In this document: positions 22,527 to 27,602 of the stretch, piece after piece | How the letters are laid out: each line of letters starts with the position of its first letter | How positions within the stretch are numbered: position 1 is the stretch's first letter | Source: Ruminococcaceae bacterium UBA5401 | GTDB lineage: Bacteria > Bacillota > Clostridia > Oscillospirales > Acutalibacteraceae | Direction: 5' to 3' | NCBI GenBank assembly: GCA_002409675.1 | Contig: DHOB01000023.1 | Location: 33,167 to 60,768, forward strand | DNA: 27,602 nucleotides | Program-made: the position numbers and the translations under genes | Notes under the pieces: model-generated | Told to the model about the DNA's origin: nothing | The model's input: only the letters and a program-made list of their open reading frames with translations | The model's database searches: none

Positions 22527-23372
22527 TTATTCCGCCTCCAGTTCCGAAAGGGTCTTCTTCAGTTCCCGCATGGCGACCCGGTACTGCTCGTCGTTCGGGG
22601 CCTTGCCGTGCCAGCCGACCTGGTTTTCCATGTAAGAGACGCCCCTGCCCTTGACCGTGCGGGCGATGATGGCGCTCGGTTTCCCTTTTACGGTCTTCGC
22701 GTGGTTGAACGCCGCCTCGATCGCGTCGAAATCATGGCCGTCGATTTTCTGCACGTCGAAGCCGAACGCGCGGTATTTCTGGTCCAGCGGCTCCGGCCCG
22801 CCGATCTCCGCGGTGGGGCCGTCGATCTGAAGGCCGTTGTCGTCGATAATCAGGCACAGGTTGTCCAGCTTGTGGTGGCCGGCGAACATCGCGGCCTCCC
22901 AGACCTCGCCCTCTTCGGTCTCGCCGTCGCCCAGCACGCTGTAGACGCGGTAGTTTTTGCCGTCCATCTTGCCGGCCAGCGCCATGCCGCCCGCCGCGGC
23001 GACGCCCTGCCCCAGCGAGCCGGTGCTCATGTCGATGCCGGGGGTCCCTTTCATGTCCGGGTGGCCCTGGAGCATCGCGCCGATATGGCGCAGCTTTTTG
23101 AGCTCGTCCCACGGGAAATAGCCCTTGAGCGCCAGCGCCGCGTACAGGCCCGGGCAGGTGTGCCCTTTGGAGAGCACGAACCGGTCGCGGTTTTCGTCTT
23201 TCGGGCGCTTCGGGTCTATGTTCATCTCTTTAAAATACAGATAGGCGAAAATGTCGGCCGCCGACAGCGACCCGCCCGGGTGGCCGGACTTGGCGTGGTA
23301 AACGCCCTCAATCGCGCCCATGCGGATTTTGCACGCGGCAATCTGCAGGGCCTTTTTCTCATTTTGTTTCAT
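22527..23372 (-). CDS. Transketolase, N-terminal (TPP-binding) subunit
   Basis: This 281-aa protein is the thiamine-pyrophosphate-binding half of a split transketolase. Cofactor and substrate histidines are visible as H31 (KSGHPGG), H71 (SKGHTCPG) and H104 (QGHPD). The TPP/Mg motif runs from GDGETEEGEVWEA (148-160) to IDDN (176-179). The start at ATG 23370-23372 is chosen for its AGGAGG at 23377-23382 (short 4-nt spacer). Upstream codons in the same open frame lie in the promoter region. The pair forms a bicistronic operon with its own promoter. Confidence 0.95.
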   Translation of the reverse strand: MKQNEKKALQIAACKIRMGAIEGVYHAKSGHPGGSLSAADIFAYLYFKEMNIDPKRPKDENRDRFVLSKGHTCPGLYAALALKGYFPWDELKKLRHIGAMLQGHPDMKGTPGIDMSTGSLGQGVAAAGGMALAGKMDGKNYRVYSVLGDGETEEGEVWEAAMFAGHHKLDNLCLIIDDNGLQIDGPTAEIGGPEPLDQKYRAFGFDVQKIDGHDFDAIEAAFNHAKTVKGKPSAIIARTVKGRGVSYMENQVGWHGKAPNDEQYRVAMRELKKTLSELEAE

Positions 23373-23435
23373 AGAACCTCCTGAAACGGCGGCTGTGTTC
23401 CGCACGTTAACCATAAAAAATAATTTTCCGTCTTT

Positions 23436-23464
23436 ATTATAGGATATTGTGCGGCGGGAATCAA
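23436..23464 (-). promoter_or_regulatory. Sigma-A promoter of the transketolase operon
   Basis: On the minus strand TTGATT (23459-23464) and a perfect TATAAT (23436-23441) are 17 bp apart. The leader is about 57 nt. The -35 box lies only seven bases past the T tract of the upstream terminator (23472-23480), so the two transcription units abut closely. Confidence 0.82.
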
Positions 23465-23471
23465 GCTCCGG

Positions 23472-23518
23472 AAAAAGAAAGGGCGGCCCCGCGGCGTCAG
23501 CAGGCGCCGCCCGGCCGC
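23472..23518 (-). terminator. Strong intrinsic terminator of the flavin reductase-rubredoxin gene
   Basis: On the minus strand two 6-bp GC stems (23513-23518 with 23483-23488, and 23505-23510 with 23491-23496), separated by a symmetric 2x2 internal loop, form a 12-bp hairpin. It is followed by CC and TTTCTTTTT (23472-23480). The stem begins about 10 bases beyond the stop codon at 23528. Confidence 0.88.
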
Positions 23519-23527
23519 ACCCGGGGC

Positions 23528-24196
23528 CTACTCCTGCCGCTCCTGCCGGCGGAACGCCGATTTCGGCGCCCCGCAGATGGGGCAGACCCATTTGTCCGGC
23601 AGCTCCTCGAACGGGACGTAGGGGTCGTTGTAGACATATCCGCAGATGGTGCAGACCCAGCTTTCACTGTCGCCCTCCCGGCGGGGAAGCTTCTCTTCCC
23701 GATAGGCCGGCGCGTTCTTCGGCGCCCTGCCCTTGAGGACGCGGCGGTAAAACCCGTAGGTCATCGGCCTGCCGTGGATCTTTTCGCTGCCCGCGATGAT
23801 CTCCGCGAGAAAGACGGTGTGCGTGAGGGTCTCCATGCTGCCGACGACCTTGCACAGAAACCAGCAGCAGATATTTTCCTTTATCACGGGCACGCCCTCG
23901 GCGAGGACGCGGTGCCGGATATTCTTGAGCTTGTCGGTGCCCCGGCCGGAGTTGAACCCGAGCGCCCCAATCACCGCGCCGGAAGTGTCCTCCGAAAGGA
24001 CGGACACGCTGAAAATCTTCGATTTTTTGATGCATTCATCGCTGTAATTGTTATGGCTCATGCTGAGCGCGACGATGTCCGGGTCACCGGCGACCTGCAT
24101 CAGCGAGCTGGCGATGCAGGCGGAGACCTTTTCCCCGTCTTTGACGCCGATGGCGAACATCCCGTAGGAGAGCGTGGAAAGAACGTCCCCGGTCAA
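23528..24196 (-). CDS. Flavin reductase-rubredoxin fusion (high-molecular-weight rubredoxin)
   Basis: This 222-aa two-domain redox protein has a flavin-reductase-like FMN-binding domain (about 1-155, with SACIASSLMQVAGDP and SVLSEDTSGAVIGALGF). A charged linker (about 156-178) leads to a complete rubredoxin domain (180-215) with iron ligands C182, C185, C205 and C208. In Moorella this architecture (Hrb) accepts electrons from NADH and passes them to an FprA-type flavodiiron protein that removes NO or O2. No flavodiiron gene lies in the window, so the partner must be elsewhere if the role is the same. The start is TTG 24194-24196, with GGAGG 8 nt upstream. It follows rarA by 56 bases containing a small hairpin and ends at a strong terminator. 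Confidence 0.9.
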   Translation of the reverse strand: MTGDVLSTLSYGMFAIGVKDGEKVSACIASSLMQVAGDPDIVALSMSHNNYSDECIKKSKIFSVSVLSEDTSGAVIGALGFNSGRGTDKLKNIRHRVLAEGVPVIKENICCWFLCKVVGSMETLTHTVFLAEIIAGSEKIHGRPMTYGFYRRVLKGRAPKNAPAYREEKLPRREGDSESWVCTICGYVYNDPYVPFEELPDKWVCPICGAPKSAFRRQERQE

Positions 24197-24223
24197 ACCT
24201 CACACCTCCAAAAAGTGTCCTGA

Positions 24224-24242
24224 TTCCCCCGCGCAGGGGGAA
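24224..24242 (-). repeat. Small hairpin between rarA and the flavin reductase-rubredoxin gene
   Basis: TTCCCCC (24224-24230) pairs with GGGGGAA (24236-24242) around a 5-base loop. On the minus strand a run of five T's comes only about 10 bases after the stem and overlaps the region just before the next ribosome-binding site. It might weaken read-through, but it is not a standard terminator. Confidence 0.45.
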
Positions 24243-24252
24243 AACCGCCGCG

Positions 24253-25530
24253 CTACCCCCGGCGCCTTTTCTTGACTGCGTCCCAGTAGGCGCGGAACGC
24301 CTGCTCGGTCTTGTTTTCGCCGCAGCGGTAATAGACGGCGTCCTTTAAATTGTCCGGCAGGTACTGCTGCGGAACATAATGGTCGGGGAAGCTGTGCGGG
24401 TATTTGTAAAACTGTCCCTTGTGCGGGTTGTCGGCGCCGTCGTAGTGCTTGTTCTGCAGCTGGCGGGGAATCGGCCCCGTCTTCCCGTTGCGGATGTCCT
24501 TCACGGCGGCGTCGATGGCCGTCACGCCGGAGTTCGACTTGGGCGACAGGCAGACCAGAATCACCGCGTCGGCCAAAGGGATGCGCGCCTCCGGCAGGCC
24601 GACCTGCAGGGCGGCGTCCACCGCGGCCTTCACGATCGGGATAATCCGCGGGTACGCAAGGCCCACGTCCTCGCAGGCGCAGACCATCAGCCGGCGGCAG
24701 GCGGAGGGCAGGTCGCCCGCCAGCAGCAGGCGGGCGAGGTAATGCAGCGCCGCGTCGGGGTCCGAGCCGCGCATGGATTTCTGGTAGGCGGAGACGATGT
24801 CGTAGTGCTCGTCGCCCGCGCGGTCGTACCGCAGGGCGCTGCGCTGCGTCAGGTCCTCCGCGGCCTGCCGGGTCACCCGGCAGGACCCGTCCGCCTGCCC
24901 GTCGGCGGAAAGGACGCACAGTTCCACCGCGTTGATGGCCTTGCGCACGTCCCCGCCGCACGCGGAGGCGATGTGCTCCGCCGCGCCGTCCTCCACCCGG
25001 ATGGTCCGGTGCTGCTCCCGCTCCAGAAAGCGGAACGCGCGCCGCACGGCCGGAAGCACGTCTTCCTTTTCCACCGGCTTGAACTCAAAGACGGTGGAAC
25101 GGCTCAGGATGGCGCCGTAGACGTAAAAATACGGGTTCTCCGTCGTCGCGGCAATCAGGGTGATGGAGCCGTTCTCGATGAACTCCAGCAGGGTCTGCTG
25201 CTGCTTTTTGTTGAAATACTGGATCTCGTCGAGGTAGAGCAGGATGCCGTTCGGCGCCTCCAGCGTGTCGATGCGGCTCACGACGCTGTGGATGTCGGCC
25301 GTGGAGGCCGTGGTGCCGTTGAGCTTGTAAAGGGTCCGCCGGGTCCGCCGGGCGATGATGGAGGCGAGGGTCGTCTTGCCGACGCCCGCCGGGCCGTAAA
25401 AGACCATGTTCGGAATCTCGCCCGATTCGATGATGCGCCGCAGCGGGCGGCCCGGGTCCAGCAGGTGGTGCTGCCCGACGATTTCATCCAGCGTGCACGG
25501 GCGGAGCCGGTCTGCAAGGGGAGCGGCCAT
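24253..25530 (-). CDS. rarA: Replication-associated recombination protein A (RarA/MgsA) AAA+ ATPase
   Basis: This 425-aa clamp-loader-like ATPase acts at stalled replication forks. Walker A GPAGVGKT is at 46-53, Walker B LLYLDE at 97-102 (followed by IQYFNK, where HRFNK is usual), and sensor 1 LIAATTENP at 125-133. The arginine-finger segment LSRS is near 142-145. The C-terminal tetramerisation domain includes the typical SMRGSDPDAALHYLARLL and DVGLAYP stretches and ends in a basic tail. The ATG at 25528-25530 has AAAGGAGG 7 nt upstream. It follows glyA by 63 bases without an obvious promoter or terminator, so it is probably co-transcribed with glyA. Confidence 0.93.
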   Translation of the reverse strand: MAAPLADRLRPCTLDEIVGQHHLLDPGRPLRRIIESGEIPNMVFYGPAGVGKTTLASIIARRTRRTLYKLNGTTASTADIHSVVSRIDTLEAPNGILLYLDEIQYFNKKQQQTLLEFIENGSITLIAATTENPYFYVYGAILSRSTVFEFKPVEKEDVLPAVRRAFRFLEREQHRTIRVEDGAAEHIASACGGDVRKAINAVELCVLSADGQADGSCRVTRQAAEDLTQRSALRYDRAGDEHYDIVSAYQKSMRGSDPDAALHYLARLLLAGDLPSACRRLMVCACEDVGLAYPRIIPIVKAAVDAALQVGLPEARIPLADAVILVCLSPKSNSGVTAIDAAVKDIRNGKTGPIPRQLQNKHYDGADNPHKGQFYKYPHSFPDHYVPQQYLPDNLKDAVYYRCGENKTEQAFRAYWDAVKKRRRG

Positions 25531-25593
25531 CCGCGTCCCTCCTTTCCGGGAACGGTTCTTCCCCCGGTTTAGAATACGGAGCGCGGCCGGGCT

Positions 25594-26847
25594 TTATGCG
25601 TACAGGGGGTAGCGCGCGCACAGTTCTTTCACGGCGGCCCCGATGGTCCCGCGGTATTTGTCAAAATCCCGTACGGCGAGGCTGATGCACTCCGCGATGC
25701 GGTCCATGTCCTGCGCATTCATCCCGCGCGTGGTCACGGCGGGCGTGCCGAGGCGCAGGCCGCTGGTCACGAACGGGCTGCGCGTCTCGTTCGGGACGGT
25801 GTTCTTGTTGGCGGTGATATGCACGGAATCGAGGTTTTTCTCAAGGTCCCTGCCGGTCAGCTCCAGCCCGGTCAGGTCGACCAGCATCATGTGGTTGTCC
25901 GTTCCGCCGGTCACCAGCTTCACGCCGCGGCGGGTCAGGCCGGCCGCGAGGGCGCGGGCATTCTCCACCACGCGGCGGGCGTATTCGCGGAACTCCGGCT
26001 TCAGCGCCTCGCCCAGGCAGACCGCCTTCGCGGCGATCACGTGCATCAGCGGGCCGCCCTGCGTGCCGGGGAAAATCGCCTTGTCAATCGCCTTGGCGTA
26101 CTGTTCTTTGCACAGGATGATGCCGCCGCGCGGGCCGCGCAGGGTCTTGTGGGTGGTGGTGGTCACCACGTCGGCCCACGGGACTGGGCTGGGGTGCAGG
26201 CCGGTTGCGACCAGCCCGGCGATGTGCGCCATGTCCACCATCAGCAGCGCGCCGCAGGCGTCGCAGATTTCTCTGAAGCGCTTGAAGTCGATGACGCGCG
26301 GGTACGCGCTGGCCCCGGCGACAATCAGCTTCGGCTTTTCGCGCAGGGCGGTCTCGTAGAGCGCGTCGTAGTCGATGCGCCCGTCGTCCGGCCGGACGCC
26401 GTAGGGGATGAAATGGAAGTATTTTCCGGAGAGGTTGACCGGCGAGCCGTGGGTCAGGTGCCCGCCCGCCGCAAGGTCCATGCCCATGACCGTGTCGCCG
26501 GGCTTCAGCAGCGCAAAATAGACCGCGAGGTTCGCCTGCGCCCCGGAGTGGGGCTGGACGTTGGCATGCTCGGCGCCGAACAGCCTGCACGCGCGGGTGC
26601 GGGCGGCCTCCTCGACCTTATCCACAAACTGGCAGCCGCCGTAGTAGCGCCTGCCGGGGTACCCCTCGGCGTATTTGTTGGTGAGCACGCTCCCCATGGC
26701 GGCCATCACCGCGGGGGAAACGATATTTTCGGAGGCGATCAGCTCCAGATTGTCCCGCTGGCGCTGCAGCTCCTGCTCCATGGCTTCGCCGACTTCGGGG
26801 TCGCTCTTCCGGACCAGGCCGATGGTGTCCATGAGATCGCTGTACAT
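25594..26847 (-). CDS. glyA: Serine hydroxymethyltransferase
   Basis: This 417-aa PLP enzyme interconverts serine and glycine with transfer of a one-carbon unit to tetrahydrofolate. PLP is bound by K234 in TTTTHKTLRGPRGG (229-242). The conserved LIASEN (36-41), YAEGYPGRRYYGG (59-71) and VQPHSGAQAN (97-106) are present. The length is normal for a bacterial GlyA. The ATG at 26845-26847 is preceded by GAGGAAGGGA at a somewhat long distance; a second ATG five codons later is possible. It has its own promoter and is divergent from nth. Confidence 0.97.
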   Translation of the reverse strand: MYSDLMDTIGLVRKSDPEVGEAMEQELQRQRDNLELIASENIVSPAVMAAMGSVLTNKYAEGYPGRRYYGGCQFVDKVEEAARTRACRLFGAEHANVQPHSGAQANLAVYFALLKPGDTVMGMDLAAGGHLTHGSPVNLSGKYFHFIPYGVRPDDGRIDYDALYETALREKPKLIVAGASAYPRVIDFKRFREICDACGALLMVDMAHIAGLVATGLHPSPVPWADVVTTTTHKTLRGPRGGIILCKEQYAKAIDKAIFPGTQGGPLMHVIAAKAVCLGEALKPEFREYARRVVENARALAAGLTRRGVKLVTGGTDNHMMLVDLTGLELTGRDLEKNLDSVHITANKNTVPNETRSPFVTSGLRLGTPAVTTRGMNAQDMDRIAECISLAVRDFDKYRGTIGAAVKELCARYPLYA

Positions 26848-26882
26848 GTTTTTCCAGTCCCTTCCTCAAGAATTTCGTCCCC

Positions 26883-26911
26883 ATTATACGCCCTCCCCCG
26901 GCAAAACGCAA
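26883..26911 (-). promoter_or_regulatory. Sigma-A promoter of glyA
   Basis: On the minus strand TTGCGT (26906-26911) and a perfect TATAAT (26883-26888) are 17 bp apart, with a leader of about 30 nt. No purine, glycine or SAM-type riboswitch fits in so short a leader. Confidence 0.78.
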
Positions 26912-26935
26912 CGGAGGTCGGCAATTTGGGACAGC

Positions 26936-26964
26936 TTGCGCCGCGCCGGTTTCCGTATTAAAAT
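26936..26964 (+). promoter_or_regulatory. Probable sigma-A promoter of nth
   Basis: TTGCGC (26936-26941) and TAAAAT (26959-26964) are 17 bp apart. The predicted start near 26971 gives a leader of about 20 nt with AGGAGG. It is back-to-back with the glyA promoter, with 24 bp between the -35 boxes. Confidence 0.65.
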
Positions 26965-26989
26965 GGGAACATGCAGAGGAGGATGCACG

Positions 26990-27602
26990 ATGACGAAAAA
27001 GCAGCGGGCCGCGCTGGCGATTGCGGCCCTGAAAAAAGAGTACCCGACGGGAATCTGCTCCCTGAGATACCGCGACCCGCTCCAGCTTCTGATTGCGACC
27101 CGGCTCTCCGCCCAGTGCACGGACGCCCGCGTCAACCGGGTCGCGCCGGCGCTTTTCGCCCGGTTCCCGGACCTGGACGCCTTCTGCGCCGGCACGCAGG
27201 AAGAAATCGAGGGCTACATCCGCTCCTGCGGGCTGTACAAGACCAAGGCGCGGGACATCCTCGCCCTGTGCCGGATGCTGAAAAAGGAATTCGGCGGCCG
27301 GGTGCCCGACACGGTCGAAGACCTCACACGTCTGCCCGGCGTGGGCCGCAAGACGGCCAACCTGATTGTCGGGGACGTCTACGGCAGGCCCGCTGTCGTG
27401 ACCGACACGCACTGCATCCGCATCAGCGGCCGTCTGGGCCTGAGCGAGGGGACCAACCCCCTTAAGGTGGAAAAGGCGCTGCGCGCCGTCCTTCCGCCCG
27501 AAGAATCCAACGACTTCTGCCACCGGCTGGTCCTGCACGGGCGGGCCGTCTGCACCGCCCGCAGCCCGAAATGCGGGCGGTGCTGCCTGCGGGAGTTCTG
27601 CA
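26990..27602 (+). CDS. nth: Endonuclease III, DNA glycosylase/AP lyase (3' end outside window)
   Basis: 204 complete codons are visible before the window ends. The protein removes oxidised pyrimidines and cleaves the abasic site. The helix-hairpin-helix LPGVGRKTANLIVG (115-128) carries the catalytic lysine K121, and the catalytic aspartate is D139 in VVTDTHCIRI. All four [4Fe-4S] ligands are present: C188-x6-C195-x2-C198-x5-C204, so only a short tail is missing. The start at 26990 has AGGAGG at 26977-26982 with a 7-nt spacer. An ATG at 26983 is in a different frame and touches the ribosome-binding site. It is divergent from glyA. Confidence 0.95.
   Translation, partial: MTKKQRAALAIAALKKEYPTGICSLRYRDPLQLLIATRLSAQCTDARVNRVAPALFARFPDLDAFCAGTQEEIEGYIRSCGLYKTKARDILALCRMLKKEFGGRVPDTVEDLTRLPGVGRKTANLIVGDVYGRPAVVTDTHCIRISGRLGLSEGTNPLKVEKALRAVLPPEESNDFCHRLVLHGRAVCTARSPKCGRCCLREFC

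Noticed and set aside
25336..25358. Tandem GGGTCCGCC repeat.
   Set aside because: It encodes an Arg-Arg-Thr-Arg-Arg stretch in RarA just after Walker A and is coding constraint, not a repeat element.

Overview
The window is ordinary chromosome from a high-G+C, anaerobic, Gram-positive bacterium of the class Clostridia, most likely Oscillospiraceae or a close relative. The inference rests on gene content: a sepF-ylmH-divIVA-ileS division cluster, a ymcA/ylbF-type gene between miaB and mutS, a transketolase split into two subunit genes, a flavin reductase-rubredoxin fusion (high-molecular-weight rubredoxin), and two flavoproteins with cysteine-rich N-termini that I associate with clostridial genomes. 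I see no rRNA or tRNA genes, CRISPR arrays, insertion sequences, phage genes or toxin modules.

Layout. (1) 78-2807: two divergently transcribed flavoenzymes, a FAD-dependent dehydrogenase (-) and an FMN-dependent alpha-hydroxy-acid oxidising protein (+), with back-to-back sigma-A promoters between them. (2) 2817-19566: fifteen genes in a row on the minus strand. In transcription order they are miaB, a ylbF/ymcA-family gene, mutS, a GNAT acetyltransferase, mutL, miaA, an HlyD-like membrane protein, yggS, sepF, ylmH, divIVA, ileS, lspA, an rluD-type pseudouridine synthase and a comEA-like gene. Spacing is tight, several stops and starts overlap, and the only strong promoter I find lies upstream of miaB (TTGAAG-17-TATAAT). 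tRNA modification, mismatch repair, septum formation and lipoprotein maturation may therefore share one very long transcription unit. (3) 19692-20504: mntP (manganese exporter, +) behind a consensus promoter and a structured leader of about 190 nt. It ends tail-to-tail, with a 26-bp overlap, against a WYL-domain regulator (-). (4) 21582-23372: the two transketolase subunit genes (-) with their own promoter. (5) 23528-26847: glyA, rarA and the flavin reductase-rubredoxin gene (-), ending in a strong intrinsic terminator. (6) 26990-end: nth (endonuclease III, +), cut by the window edge after its fourth iron-sulphur cysteine and divergent from glyA.

Functionally this is mostly housekeeping: genome maintenance (mutS, mutL, rarA, nth), tRNA and rRNA modification (miaA, miaB, rluD-type), cell division (sepF, divIVA, ylmH), one-carbon and pentose metabolism (glyA, transketolase), and anaerobic redox or oxidative-stress proteins. 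I do not see a clearly new multi-gene system. The items most worth checking are the structured mntP leader, which shows none of the manganese-riboswitch landmarks I know, the cysteine motifs on the paired flavoenzymes, the HlyD-like protein in the division cluster, the lower-G+C acetyltransferase between mutS and mutL, and the 16-bp perfect hairpin between ileS and lspA.
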